Assembly: GCA_039707655.1 (NCBI GenBank)
Contig: CM077665.1
Span: 294,132,205-294,196,204, forward strand
DNA from: Elymus sibiricus
Taxonomy: Eukaryota; Streptophyta; Magnoliopsida; Poales; Poaceae
Length of the DNA: 64,000 nucleotides
Reading direction: 5' to 3'
Below the pieces are notes generated by a model. It had not been told where the DNA came from, searched no databases, and was given only the letters and a program-made list of their open reading frames with translations. A program made the position numbers and the translations under genes. The first letter of the stretch is position 1. Every line of letters starts with the position of its first letter. Positions 33,896 through 47,584 of the stretch are shown here, in pieces.

Positions 33896-35656
33896 GTGGT
33901 GTTCTGTGGACGGCTTGGCTCTACAAGACTTCAGCAAAAGCTCTGCCCTTGGCCATGGAAAAAACACGTCAAACGAGGAAATCCGGCGAGCTCCAGCGGT
34001 CAGAAAACAACGGAGGCCGCAGCTAAAAAATAGAAGCGGGCGTGCGGGATTAGGATGCTGGGTCAGCTGCGTGGTGCGCGCGTGCAGAGGCTTTGCGGAT
34101 GCTCGCATGCACGTGGTGTGGGTGCTCGAGCAGGAGCTCTGCTCGGCCATGGAGGCAAAGCACAACGAGGTGGCTGCGTGCGTGGGCTGCGGGTGTTGTT
34201 GTGGTGCGAATGCGTGTGTGCATGCAAGCCTGAATGAGTGTGCGGGTGTGCTCGCGGAGGGACGAGCAAGGGTACCCCAAGGTAGGAGCTTGGCTGGCTC
34301 GCGGCCATGGCGATGCGGTGAGGGTAGGCAGCGGCAAGGAGCGAGGCGAGGTCTGCTTCTAGCGCACGGGGCTACAGATGCATGCTGTTGCGCGGCCTGC
34401 GTTGGCACAAGGGCCAAACCGGACCCAAGGCAGGAGCTTGAGCTCGCTGCCATGGTCGTTCATGGAGGTCAAACACGAAGCTCCTCGGATCGACGACTAC
34501 TACGACAAGAACCACGACGAGAGCAGATGGGAAGGAGGAGCGGCTCACTGTGGTCCCTTGGGACTAGAAGAGGAGGTAGGGGACGCGACGAAGAGGCGAG
34601 GAGGAGCTGCTGATCGGCGGAGGTGTTCGGGGGTGTGACGAAGACGAAGCAGGGGAAGCAGAGAAGTGGACGTCGAGGAAGAAGCCTTCGGGTTCCGTGT
34701 GGTCGGATGCGGAGGTGAGGAAGATGACGGTGACGATCTTGACGACCCCCCGAGGAAGGAGAGGGTGGCTGCTGGAAGGATCAAACCGAGCGCGAGCTCC
34801 AACTTGGCTCGAACATGGCGAGGCGTGGAGTGGTCTCTCTTGGCGGCAGCAGGGGGAAGAGAAGGGGGAAAAATGGAAGGAGGAGGAGCTTAGGGTTCCA
34901 GGGAGAGCTTGTATGGACCAAAGAGAAGCTTCTCCGGCCGTCCAATCGAAGGAGGTGTCGACGTGGGTGTCGTGGATGGTTGTCGTACACAAGGTTGAAG
35001 ATGAACAGAGGGGTTCGGCTGCGATGGGCTATGTGGACTGCCTTGCAGGGGAGAATCAGTTGGGCCTCTCTCTCCCTCTCTAATTCCTCCTCTTCTCTTT
35101 TTCTCTATTTCTTCAGACAGAAATTTGAGAAAAAGAAAAGAGGTGCTAGAGGTGGAATATTTCAAAGAAGAAAAAAATATATTCTTGGAGCCCTGGAAAT
35201 ATGCAAAATTTATAAGGAATAGTTTTGGAAATTTTAGAGACTGCAAATTTAAACAAGTTTGAATTTATTTCAACTTGATTAAATCCAAAGTCCAACCAAA
35301 ACAATTCCAACAAGGCCGAAAATTGGAGGAGTGGGTCTTGGCATGATTTAGGGGTTTTAGGAATAGAGTGAACATTTTTCTGGTACAGGAAAATGCCACT
35401 TGTAAAACATGAATAAAATAAGAAGAAATGAAAGTTGTCTTTTAGGAAATAAATGAAAGTGGTGCAAGGGCTTAAGGGAGTTGAAAGATCAAAGGAGAAG
35501 AATAAGGAGTTGCAAACACAAATAAGAAAAAAAAACAATCACCATGATATATGCAAGATGATGACATGATGCAAAATAAAAATGAAACACACATCACAAG
35601 CATGCAAGCATGGTCATAACACAAATTAAGTGAGGTCTTGGTCTTGGGCTGTTACA

Positions 35657-38600
35657 ACTCCCCTCCACTAACAAGAGATCTCGCCCCGAGATCTTAGAAT
35701 GAGAAGGGGAAGAGAAGGAGGAAGGAAGAGGTAAAACTTAGTTGCTTCTTTGACAAACGACTGAAACCAACGAACCTTGGAGGTTGCAAAGAGATGAAGA
35801 ATGGCACGAGAAACAAGCACGAATTCAAAAGAAATTTGGGCAGCACTTCGGTTGAAATGGAAGGAAAAACTTGGTAAGATGAAGATGATTTGAAAAGAGG
35901 GCACAACACTCCGGTTAAATGGACATGCAAGGAAAGAATATGATGTTGATAAAGCAAGATGATGGTTGAAGAGAGCAACTTCACAATGCCTCCGAAACAA
36001 AAGAATAGAAGCTAGATCTTGGGAAGAAAAGAACGGAGAAACAATAGAATTGGAAAACATCCTTGAGAAGAGGGATTGAATGGAGATGTTGGAACATCAA
36101 CAATGAAAGAATAAGCTTGTCGTGGACTTATGAAAAACATCTCAAAATTATGAGGTGACAACCGACAACTAAAGGAAACAATTGGTTGCTTGGGAGCAAC
36201 ACGATATGCAAAACTTATTTCACCAAGAGGAGAGGAGAAAACTTGGATCGTTGATGAGCACCATGATTTAGCAACAATCCTTAGGAATTGCTTTTGGTGA
36301 ATCCAATCCAAGGTAACTCCAAGGAAGAAATGATGGGTTTACATATCACATTCTTGACAACTTCTCTTCGAGACTCCTCATGGATCAAGAATGCTATTAC
36401 ACCACCTCAAAAGATAAGGGAGAATGAATTGCACTTAGAAATTCGAGATAAAGAATACTTGAGCTCCTCCAACAAGAATCTTGAAGAATACTTCGAGAAT
36501 GAATTACATCCTTAACGAACCATAATGAAGAACCTCCATATACAAAAGAATGATCAAAGAAATGAAGGTTGAAAGAATAAGATTATGACCACTTAAAGAT
36601 TAAGATAGAACTTCGCGAGAGATACTTGAGAAAACTTGGAACTCCGGAAAAAAAAGATGAACAACTTAGAATCGAGAATTGATATCATGAACAACTCCGG
36701 AAGAAGGATTGAAATCACCTCGATGAAACAAGAATAAGATTTATGTCTGCTTATCCTTCATCAAGTTAAATTGATGACAAGCAACTGATTTGGCATACCA
36801 CTTATTCTTCCTGAAAAGATTAAGATAGATAAAGGCACAAACTTGAAGAAGTCTTCAACGAAACACCGGTTAGAATTCAAAACACAGGAGGATACCATGA
36901 ATGAAGGGAGATACATGAGAACGAAGAGATCATGATCCACCTAATGGAAAACTTGAACGAAGCACCGGGATTATTGAGATACGAACGAAGGAACAACAAT
37001 TGAAAAGAATTTGAGAACGAAAGCTGAAAGCTGAGAATGAAGAAGTCTTCTGAAATGATGAACTTCGGAGGATCAAAAAAAATGAAAACAACTCTGGAAT
37101 ACACCGGATAGATATGGGAGGAATTCTCATGATCGAAAAAAATTTGAGAGGACAGCACGAAGCTGAAACTATGAATCTTGAAGATAATGGACAAAGATTT
37201 AAGAGAAACTCTCCTTCGGTCTTCAATGATGAGAATGATGACGAGAAACACCACCAAGAATTACTGAGACACTCCGGAAAAAAAATGAATAAGGAAAGGT
37301 TGAGCCAATGACGAAAATGATTTAGCAGTGATCTTCGAGAAGGAATATGACTGATGAATTCATTCTTACGTCATATTAACAAGCACTTGAGGACATCTCC
37401 GGCAAAGATAAAAAAATCCAGGTAAGATCCTGGGAAAAAACCTGTGGGTTATGAGCCCACTCACAAGAAACCACCGTTGAAACAATTGCTTAGAAAGAGA
37501 GATTGCACCGGTACAATTGAAAACTTGATGAGGTGAGAACCTCGAAATAATTGAAAGGATTTGGACGGAAACACAAGTCTTCTGAGATATCTTCATCACT
37601 CCTGATAAAATAGAAAGAGGCTTGGCTAAGAATTTCCAACATGGGAAATCATATAACGAATGACAAGGATATGATGAACACCGAGAGGTTGAATTGAATC
37701 CAACGGGAAAGAAAACAAAGATGAAGACTAAGAAATGATGAAATTGAGAACTTGGAATCTTCACAATGAATCACCGGATATAAAATGGAAGAACATATAG
37801 CGGAAGCATCGCATGAATAGAAAAGGCACTTGGATGAGAATTTAATTGTTGAAGAAAAAGGGCGGGAGGGTGGGGAAAAACAAAGAAAACTTGGGACGGA
37901 TGAAACAAACTCCGGGAAAAGGAAAGATGAGGATAGATCTTGCAAATATTGAAATAGGATTGAATTATCTTGATGAGAAACACACCGGTTAGGAATAAGA
38001 TTTGCATGATAATTTGATTGAACAAAAGGATTAGCATTCCCATAGAAATATAAGAACACCGTTTAGGAAAGATATGAAATCACCACTTGACACTGAAGCA
38101 ACTCGAATTACCATACTCCAAAACAAAACAAAGGATGGGGCTTGAGAATTAAGCCGGAAACGAATACATAACCCATTTGCATTTGTTGGAAGGATAATCC
38201 TAGGTAACTACTTGAATTCCCACCTAAGAACTTCCAAAATCTTTCTGGTTATGCAATCTGGTCCAACAGATACACGGATAAATTACTGAATAAATCACTC
38301 AACTCCTAGCAATAATACTACCCACCGTGTATCACATCCGTCAACACAGAACCAGAGAAACCTCGGAAACTCATCTACCTTAGACCCTCGTAATCACAAC
38401 GATACTAAACATGGCAGTACATGTGATCCCGCTCCCCAGTACTGGGTGCCGCCACACTCTTCGCACCACAAATAGTATTGAAGCAATTTCGAACATTCGC
38501 GTCCTGAGATACTAAGGAAACTGAACGATAACGATGTGTCAAGATACCCTTGGAGCTCAACTCCCCGGGTCCAATCCATACGTACGGGAGGCACCAAAAA

Positions 38601-38847
38601 CAGAGTTCCGGTCACATCGACATCATAGAGGTTCTAAAATACCCGCGTGATCCTATAAAAATTGAGTGAGAAGAGGGTAGAATTAAAATTCTTAAGTCGT
38701 AATTTCTCACCAGAGCATAGAAGAGGAGTAAAAATAATCCTACTCTCCGATATAACTAGACTCAAAATAGTTTTCACTAGACTCGAGTTGGCCAAAGTTC
38801 GATCGATCAAGGGGGATCCTAGGTCGGTACAGGCTCTGATACCAACT
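35657..38847 (-). other. Non-coding LARD internal domain, minus strand
   Basis: This 3.19 kb region is the reverse complement of the same kind of domain as 8948-12033, with a purine tract (AGTGGAGGGGAGT) against the left LTR and a leader with the GGAGTTGAGCTCC/TACTCCTC phrases near the primer site. No coding potential that I would defend. Confidence 0.8.
38832..38847 (-). other. Canonical Met-tRNA primer-binding site
   Basis: The minus strand reads AGTTGGTATCAGAGCC directly after the LTR end (...GGGCGTTACA). It is the only unmutated copy of this site in the window. Confidence 0.9.
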
Positions 38848-41800
38848 TGTAACGCCCAAGATGCGATCCTATCCTTATTTTGGCTCGAGGGCCTCGATAG
38901 GGATAGAAGCGCATCTCGTCGTTTTGCAAGAATGGATATCATTACAAGTACATGTAAAGAAGAGATGAGTATATGGAATTGGCTTACACTCGCCACAAGC
39001 TACATCAATATCACATCAATACAACAACATATCCAAACGACATACAAAAGAGCAGGGTCCGACTACGGACGAAATCAAACGATAAAATGACATCCATCCT
39101 TGCTATCCCAGGCTGCCAGCCTGGAACCCATCCTATGATCGAGGAAGAAGAAGAAGAACTCCAAATCAAACAAGCATCGCTCTCACGTCAAAGCATCGCA
39201 TTACCTTTACCTACAACTGTTGTTGTAGTAATCTGTGAGCCATAGGGACTCATCAATCTCATTTCCAAGGGTATCAAGACTATTAAAGCTTAATGGGTGA
39301 GATATGGTTAAGTGGTGGGGCTGCAGTAAGCACTAAGCATTTATTTGAGTGGCTAACTTACGAGTACAAGAATAAGGGGGGATGATCGTCGCATAATTGA
39401 TGTGAACTAGTAATGATCACTAAGTGATCGTAATCACCTACTTACGTCAAACATAACCCCACCGTGTTCTCTCTCGGATCAGAAATTCACGAGAAGAGAC
39501 AGTCACGGTTACGCACGCGGTTGGTGTATTTTATTTGAGTTTACTTTAAGTTTGCTATGACCGGGTGTTAAACAAAGTTTCCAAGTTGCCACGTAACCGC
39601 GGGCACGGCTTTCCGAAAGATTTAACCCTGCAGGGGTGCTCCAACTCATCCATCACAAACTAACCACACGCCGCGTTGGAATTCCTCAACCGCGGAATCA
39701 CCCGTAGTATTCGCGGAATCCCGATGGAAAATCTCAACTTCGAGATAGCCCGAAGTGTCGTCAAAATCCCGTGCACAAGACGTTCGAGAAAGGTAAAACA
39801 AATCCAGCAAGGCCGTCCGACGTGTCGACAAACCCGATAGGAGCCTTGTATCTCGTTCTTAGGACATGACCGGATGGGTCACACTACGAGTCAAACCAAA
39901 CCTTGAGTTTCCCCACGATGGCCCCGCAGTCTGCCCGTTTTGGACCAACACTCATGAGGAGCACTGGCCGGGGCTGTTGATTAATTATCCACGGGGTCCG
40001 GAAAATCCCTATGCAATTTTATTAGTTATTAGGCAAATACAGTACCAATGTTGGGCCTTGGCAGACAAGCTTTATCCTAAAACGAAAGTCCAGGGGGTCC
40101 CCATAACAACCCCGAGCATGTTAGGAGCGCAAAATATGGAACATAACACCGGTACACAAGTAACTAGGGCAGCAAAAGTGGAACAAAACACCGAGCAAAA
40201 GGCCAAGCCTTCCACCTTTTACCAAGTATATATGTGCATTAAATTAAATAGCAATAATATTGTGATATAACAAAATCTCCATGTTGCACATGGAAGAACT
40301 TGCACCTGCAACTAGCAACGCTACAAGAAGGGCTGAGCAAGCAGTAACATAGCCAATCAATGGTTTGCTGGGATGTGGAGGGTTAGAAGCTTATCATGGC
40401 ATTTTAGGAGGCTTGACAAACATGTGGTAGGTAGCGAGACATCGATAGAAACGAGACAACTAGCATGGCAATGATAGTAATGGTATCCAGGGAAATGATC
40501 ATCTTGCCTGAGATCCTGCTTGGAAGAAGAACAAATCCGTGAAGTAGACGAACGGGGCGTAGTCGAACGAAAAACGGTTTCGGAACTCTATCGAGAAGAA
40601 ACAATCCGAAAACAACAATGAACACACGATAACATCACAACCTATGCATGACATGATGCGCAAACCAACATGATGCATGTCCATTTTAGATGTGCAAGGC
40701 ATGACATGGCATGACACAACAATCAACTTCTACACATTAAGTGAAGCTCAATATGCAACGAGTTGCATATTAACGAAACTCCACATTTGAATATTTAGTT
40801 CACTCTCGTTTAGGTACTCATCGATATTAAATGTTGTTGAACATGGCAAGAGGTGAAGCATAAACAACTATAACATCTAGGCATGTTAAATGAGGCCGGA
40901 ATCAACATATAGCATTTCCGAAACGTCCCCCTAAGCATAATATGAATTTGGTCCAGATCTGTATTAAACATATTTTAGAGTTGTTAAACAGCAAAATAAA
41001 GTGCACCATGTTATTCTACACCTTTTTCTAAGCAAGTTACATATAAAGTTTATTTAATTTGAAGCTACGGTGAATTAGCTATGAAAGAAACCGTTTAATA
41101 GGTCATTAGCAAATTTTAATGCAAACATCATTTAAATTGTTTTTAACATGCATGAAGATGTCATGATCAAGTCAATGCAATTTGATGAACATATAATATG
41201 ATACGGGCATTTGTCGCCATGATGGAAAGAAAGGGGTGCAACGGCGAGGAAAACAAAAACGATGCCAAGGCAACGTTCCGGTTCCGGTACCCCCGTTAAG
41301 ATACCGGTGCAAAAGAACTGTGGGTGTGCACGTGTCATGCAAAAGATGATGGGGTGATCCCGGTACTGGGTTCCCACGTGTCGGGGTTACGAATAATACG
41401 GTACGTGCAACTAACAAAATCTACAAGGTATAACAAGCGGTTCAGGAGTGCAGATATGCGCGTGTGCAATATAAAAGAAAACAGAGCATAACCAGATATG
41501 TGTGAAATCTAACCTATAAACCTTGCTAGGCTACCCGCCATCCCGGGGGCTTTGCGTTCGCTCCTTCGTCTCGGTCGCACGATCTATTACAGATTGTACT
41601 TTTTACAGTGCTGTCAAAGGCTGAGCCGTCCATCCTTTTTTACGTATCGTTTCACTTCTATGTGCATGACTGGTGGGCCTTCTTTGGTGGGTCCAGTGAA
41701 TCGTTCGCGTTTTCTCTGGTCGTTCGTAGCCAAAGTATTCACCGAACGTTGACAAAGGAGCGAGCCAGCGACTCCCTCCTTTCTCTCTCGTTTCTGTTTC

Positions 41801-42158
41801 CCCCCTCGTGCTTGCGCTGCCGCCGCCATCGCCCAGCCCAGTGCCGATGCCATCGCCGCCTCCTCTCTGAGCGCCGCCGCCTCTTCTCCCAGTGCCGCCG
41901 CCGCCATGGCCCCCTTCCCCTAGATCCCAAGGGGGTCTGGATGAGGACCGTCGACCCCATCGCTGGTCCTCAAGCCCGTTCACCTTGGCCTGCTCCTGTG
42001 TCGTCGGTGACACAACAGAGGCGGTCGAGCCGTCGAGGTGAGCAGCGGTCGGCAGCTGTACGGTGTGGCCTCTTCTTTTTCTCTTATTCGTCGACGAGGC
42101 CTCCGTGCTTTCCCGCATCGCCTCACCAGCCACCATCAACAACATTCTAGGGATCTAT

Positions 42159-42281
42159 GGCGGGGAAGACCAAAGAGCTGCAGCCGACCGCTAAGGGGGA
42201 GGGGACCAAGACCAGGCCTACACTTGCGGTGGCGATGACGATCACAGAGGCGGAGGTGCAGGCGAAGGAGGAGGACTGAGG
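42159..42281 (+). pseudogene. Short basic ORF in Helitron (captured exon?)
   Basis: ATGGCGGGGAAGACC opens a Lys/Glu/Thr-rich frame of about 40 codons that ends GAGGAGGACTGA. It follows a GC-rich, promoter-leader-like stretch (GCCGCCGCC repeats, 41820-41910). I do not recognise the gene. It may be a captured first exon or a chance frame. Confidence 0.2.
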
Positions 42282-43165
42282 TGTGGTGGACAAGGACGCC
42301 ATGTACTCTGCATCTTCATCCACTCTCTCTCTCCCCGTGTACTCTGCCATGTGCTGCCATGCATCTCCTTGTTAATTAGGGTGTGTTTCTTTTTGGGTAA
42401 TCTGGATGACCAATTTGATGCTTGTGTTAAATGTTTGAGGGTTTCTTGGGGGGAGAAAATAGTGGTAGTTAATTTATTGGCATCAGTTAGCACTGTTGGA
42501 GATTAGTTCATTGACTTAAGGTTACAATCAATGAAATTTACATTTTTGGTAATTCCATATTATTGCTCATCACATTTTTATATATGTGTGCCATGGATAA
42601 AGTTTGCTAATATTATTTCACAGAAATAGTTAGCTATGGAGGTTTGTTGATCATTCTGGTTATAGCTTATGGTGCAGACCAAGAACAAACGATTATTATG
42701 AAAAGTTTGATTGCAGATATATCCAAATCAAGGTATTTTATCTAATTGGTTGGATAACTACTTTTTCAGGTGTCTGCTGATTACCACAAAAATACAATTT
42801 TCTTATTCATGCTTTACGGTTAGTATTTTTTTCACTCTGAAAAAATAACTTTTGTTGGTTGCATGTCAAGTAACAAAGCTAATACCTTTTTGTTGCTTCA
42901 TTGGCATGGTTAGTTTTACATCATTTACTAAGTTGAACGCAGTTGAGATGTATGCCTTAAAATCTACTGTTTTGTTGCGTGATGCTATTCCTTGAGGCCG
43001 CTCCAAGATGATCCTTATTTCATATGCAGACAACTAATTGATGTAACATGATTATTTTTACTGACTGGCATAGCTGTACTTTTGGATGGCATTGTTCATA
43101 GCTTTGTGGCAGTGTTTTAGCATGTCCTTTTTTTGTATCCTGTTGGTGCCTTTGGAAAGTAAGAA

Positions 43166-43266
43166 TTACTGTTTTTTGGATTCTTGCTGGAGGGGATGTT
43201 ACTGTTTTTTTGGATTCTTGCTGGAGGGGATGTTACTGTTTTTTTGGATTCTTGCTGGAGGGGATG
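43166..43266 (+). repeat. Three 33-34 bp tandem repeats
   Basis: Units 43166-43198, 43199-43232 and 43233-43266 share TTACTGTTTTTT and GGATTCTTGCTGG and differ mainly in T-run length. It is a minisatellite inside the Helitron. Confidence 0.9.
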
Positions 43267-45479
43267 AACTTCTATGGTGAGTTTTTTTCCTGTATGCCTT
43301 GCTTCAGAACAGGTTTACCTCTGTTTAGTGCCATTATTGTTGTTGAAAAATTGAAGATGTCTTTAATGCACATAACATTGCTAAACCTATAGCCTGATGC
43401 TGCTGTTATTATAGAGGAGCTGTTGCAGGCCAAGGTTTTCCTTGTGAGAATGCCATAGTTACAAGAAAAAAATACCTGATAGGTCTTTATGGTTTGTTCT
43501 GCAAGGTAAAAAGTGTGGAATATGAAACATATTGCATGCACTCGGTCAGTTGCCCATTGTATTTTTCGGCCTGTTTGTTACAATTTCTTAAGGCACATAA
43601 TGTTGTTCGTACAACCTGCAGGTTAGAGGGCCTGCCGAGGGCTGAGGCTAGCGGGAGGTCTGCTATGGCATCGATGATGTGGGTATCATGACTGTGAGGA
43701 CTGTTCACGCTTCTCCTCTCACAAACCGTGTGGCAGAGTAAATACTCTGGTCCACGACAACTAGACCTTCCTCCCTCTCAGCTATGGTATTGAAGCAATC
43801 TCCTTCCACCTTCATTTGTTGGGTTGGAGCGTTAGAAGGCATTCTAATTTTCTAGCTATATTTTGCAATGTTAGACTGGTCAAATACTTGTATATAGGTG
43901 TGGCAGGTGCCATCGATGCTCCTTTCCGTAGGAGAAACTAGTGAACAGACAATCTTTTCATCTCTTTATAAATTCAAATGTGATTAGGCAGGTCCAGAAG
44001 GTTTGGTCTATTTCTCACTATCCCATCTGTTCTTCTTTAGATAATACTTTTTCTTTGAGTTCAGATGTGATTAGTCTTCATGATGCATGGATGCAAATTT
44101 GGATAGTTCGATTCTTGATGTGCACATAAATACGTTGAGAAGATGGAACTAGAATTAAGCTTCTGTCAAACTGCAGGTTAGTATATGCCTTATATGTTCT
44201 ATGGAATTCAGCTTTCTCACTGAATTCAGCTTCATAGTTGGGGCCTCTAATATATGCATCAAAATCATAGATTTTTATTATTGCATATTGTTGGTGACTA
44301 TTGATCATCCTTATTGTTTTTTATTTATACAGTTCATGGGGCAATGAGTCTGAGATCTGTTCATGGGTGTTAGTCAAGGTTAGAGTGGTTCTGCAGCTAT
44401 TTTTCATCTGAAAAGATATACTATGCAACATCCTGTATTGATACGTATATGCTTGGTTCAGTGCTATTCATAGCTGTGTTACTGTGTCTACGTGCTTCCT
44501 TCATATATTTTGGCTCACCTCGGCTTCCTCTTGTGTCGTCAGCGGTGCAGCAGAGGCGTCCAAGCTGTCGAGATGAGCAGCGGTGGGCAAAGCATGTTGT
44601 AATCTTTTCAATAGAAGAAAGCCATGGCTGGAACACATATTTTTTTTCTCGTGAAGATTTTCAGTTCTATGATGTTCTGTAGTGCATAGCAAGATTAAAA
44701 CATTAGGCAAAAAATCTCAGCTATTTGTTTCCACGTATAGCCGACTGCATGGAATTTTTTGTTTTCTAAGCTTGCCATAGTTTTTGGATGCTACGAGAAT
44801 GTTCAGTCAAAATGGAAGCAACCTTGTGTTGCAAATTGTACTTGAGATTTCCAAAGTCTTAGTTCCGTTCCTCTATTTGCAAGTTATAGGACATCTTCAT
44901 GTAATTAGTTTACTGTGTTTTCACGCCTCTTTCTCTAGATCATCGATACATGGCAATCGAAAATCACCATGTATGTGTGTCGAATTGAAAGCTAGAGCGC
45001 CACTTCCTAACAATAGTGGGGGAATACTAATATTTTACCTTGCTTTCTTGGCATTTTTGGTGTTCCAGTTACAAAAAGTACGAAGTTTTTAGATTCAGGT
45101 GTTGTGCAGGCTAGGTTTGGTCTGCCATGGCCATGCTTCGAGGGAGGTGAGATTCACATGCTGCTCACCTACTCACTTGTTCCATGAGCAAACCCTCGAC
45201 TTAGGGCATCTAAAATTACTGCTTTCTTGTGTGATGATTAGTCTATATCATCCATATTTGTTTATAAAGCCATGAAATTTAGTTATCTATTTATCTGTTA
45301 CAATCAAGTAGCCCACGTACTAATCTTCTCGTGGTGTTGTAACCAATGTATATATATAGCTATTGCTATTTCGTGATTATCATGTAGAATGTTAATGAGT
45401 ACCTTAGTTTGAGTTTCACAGTTGAAGTGATTATTATGCCCAATCCCAAATGAACATTATTGTTTCTCTGAACTTGACC

Positions 45480-45564
45480 ATCTCAAATGGACACGTCAGG
45501 TCATATCTCCTTAGTAAAGGGGTTAGTCTGTTCGTGTCTTTCATCAGCTCGCTCCAAGCTTCAA
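45480..45564 (+). pseudogene. Possible captured hydrolase exon (tentative)
   Basis: The frame reads SNGHVRSYLL then KGVSLFVSFISSLQAS and ends near a TTACAG|GTGTTC donor-like site. Its place just upstream of the two clearer hydrolase exons, and a loose likeness to the SPNG...FVSF-type part of that family, suggest a third exon. Weak on its own. Confidence 0.3.
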
Positions 45565-45674
45565 CCATGTTAGCCATCTCTTACAGGTGTTCTGAGCTTC
45601 TTGCCATCGGTTATATATTTTTTTCTTATCTGAAAATGTGCCAAGACATTTTCTCATTTCTGCAAACCATGTAG

Positions 45675-45725
45675 TACCATACGATGCGTAGTGTTCTTTT
45701 TATGGCAAAGACAGAGTTCCTGAAG
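45675..45725 (+). pseudogene. Captured exon, lipid-droplet-associated-hydrolase-like
   Basis: A 17-codon exon reading YHTMRSVLFMAKTEFLK is preceded by TTTCTGCAAACCATGTAG (acceptor) and followed by GTAAAT (donor). In phase and order it fits the exon before the one at 45843. The motif HTMRNVLFMAMTEF is what I recall for plant LDAH-type alpha/beta-hydrolases, which act on lipid-droplet esters. Recognition is from memory. Confidence 0.55.
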
Positions 45726-45842
45726 GTAAATGTGGACAGCGTTACATTCAGCTGCATTATGGGTCGTAAGAGTATACAACAGCAATTGCATTACTTGAAA
45801 TAATAAACTAGAGTTTCTTCCTATTTTCTACTTGCATACCAG

Positions 45843-45980
45843 TCAGTTCCTAACCATGTGATGCACTTCAGCTTCATGATTGAAGAGCCAGACTGGAATT
45901 TCATCAGAGCAAAGCAGGACCAAATTGCTTTTCTATTTGGTGCGGATGATCACTGGGGTCCACTGACTCACTTGGAAGAG
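45843..45980 (+). pseudogene. Captured exon, lipid-droplet-associated-hydrolase-like
   Basis: A 46-codon open exon is bounded by CATACCAG (acceptor) and GTGAAT (donor). It contains FSFMIEEPDWNFIR, then IAFLFGADDHWGPLTHLEE. An FGxDDHWGP block in the C-terminal half is typical of LDAH-type hydrolases as I recall them; it normally precedes the catalytic-His exon (EREGHTH...), which is absent here. The fragment therefore cannot encode an active enzyme. Intron sequence is retained, so capture was at the DNA level. Confidence 0.6.
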
Positions 45981-46907
45981 GTGAATAGATCTCATTCATT
46001 ATTTCATGGTCTGTTCATGAGTGGCTAGGAATTTATGTTCTAATCTGATTTATTTCATTTGTAACCAGGAAAGACGCCGACATGTCGGGCGCCTAAGCTC
46101 GCTGTCCAGGTTGTAACCGAGCCTTCTGAATTTTTATAGGTTTCTTCAGACCATTGTAGGCTACTTCATCTCTTCACTACATAGTTTGTCATATTTTTTT
46201 GTCTTGAAGCATATACAATAGTTTCCATTACACTTCTATAAATAGCTTTATGCCTTTTTGTTGTTTTCGTAAGTTTTAGTGTCACAATTTTAAGAGTACC
46301 AGTGTATGAAATACCAAAGCAAACGCGGGCAGAGGGACATTGCGAGACATAAAGCCATGTCCCGAGAAGCATAGATGGATTTTTCCTTGATGTTTGATGG
46401 CAATTTATGTTCCTTGCCTTGTCGATGTTTTATCCATTGTCGAATCAGATTGATATTGCCTTGTCTACCACTTTATTCGTTTATTCTACTGCAAAATCTC
46501 GAGATATGATGCAAATGTTGATAGTTTGTCGCATAGGCGTAGTGATTCTGCTGAACTGAGCCTCTCTTTGTACAACACCATTTTTTCCTGTTTTCCTATT
46601 GCCATTTAAATACGTTATATAGAATCTTGCCTTGCACCAAACAAACTTACAAAGACCCACCTACCAATGGAAGGAAGAAAACTGAACCACAATCTAGCAG
46701 AACAAGGCTATCTATATGATATCGTGAACTTCCTTTTCATCTCACTTCATGCTTTTGGACTATCTCGCTAATGCGAACTGGAAACTAAACCATTATGTAT
46801 ACATATTCTATATAAGTATCTACTTGCATGGTGTTGAAATCCAATTTGTATGCTTATTATGTATATAAACATGCAAATATATTGGTTCCAATACTTGGTG
46901 TAGTTTG

Positions 46908-47522
46908 GCTACTTGTGCCCTGAGCGCAACGGGTGTGGATTGTTGTCAAGATTATGTATAAAAATTGTTTGAATGCCTAAGGATTTTATGTCCTTGTGCT
47001 TCAAAGAACGACCCTGATTATTGCAGTCCTTATTCAAGGAACAACCATGCCCATGAGGATGAGTTACCTAAGTATATATTTCTTCATGCTTCAAGGAGTG
47101 TGTTATTATTGTTTTAAACAAATCTTATTTGCATGGTTTGAATACTTGGTTTGCTCTTGCTTTTTTTACAAGGGGCACAACGGGTCATCTTTCTAGCTAT
47201 GAAAAGCTGCTTTGATGATAAAATCATGTTCGATACTGATGGGACATGCAGCGATCACTCTACATAAAATCATCGCCTCCAGGTCCTGATTTTTCTTGCT
47301 GGCGGCTATACAATGCATCTTTGTTATTATAGCTTGCTTTATAAAGCCAATGTATGCTATTATCAAGTGATCTCATTACTTTCTTTTAGTCTATTATCAT
47401 GGTACCATGTAATGGGATATAAGTATCTATTAAGGTGCTTCTAAATCAATTATATATGTATGGTTTGAATACTCGGCTTACTCTCGCTTTTTGCGCCATG
47501 GACGCAACTGGTCATCTCCTAG
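46908..47522 (+). repeat. Three decayed Helitron 3'-end-like motifs
   Basis: Copies resembling the true terminus (GCGCAACTGGGTCATCTAG) occur at ~46915 (CTGAGCGCAACGGGTG), ~47172-47196 (GGGGCACAACGGGTCATCTTTCTAG) and ~47484-47522 (TGCGCCATGGACGCAACTGGTCATCTCCTAG). Each is preceded by a TTTG/GCTTTTT stretch, and the last keeps a short hairpin. They may be older 3' termini bypassed as the element grew. Confidence 0.6.
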
Positions 47523-47584
47523 GCCTACATGCTAATATTGCACACCAATGAATGCTTCAGGCTATCAACATTGTTGAAATATTT

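Larger units (their letters stand above)
31245..35656 (-). repeat. Left LARD LTR (3' LTR), truncated
   Basis: On the minus strand it begins TGTAACAGCCCAAGACC (ending at 35656) and is cut at 31245 inside the terminal region, where AACTCC is shared with the Tat gag. It carries two tRNA-like modules (33831 and 33665), an exon-2 block at about 32385-32690 and a GC-rich exon-like part at ~34000-34900. Its U3 differs from that of the plus-strand LARD, so it is another subfamily. Confidence 0.85.

Noticed and set aside
34545..34992. Ser/Pro-rich ORFs on the minus strand
   Set aside because: Part of the GC-rich exon-like block of the LARD LTR. Frames differ between the two LTR copies.
43166..43266. 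CRISPR-like repeat array
   Set aside because: Three directly adjacent units without spacers in plant DNA: a minisatellite.
45675..45980. Intact hydrolase gene
   Set aside because: Only two or three internal exons, lying between Helitron ends, with the catalytic-His exon absent.
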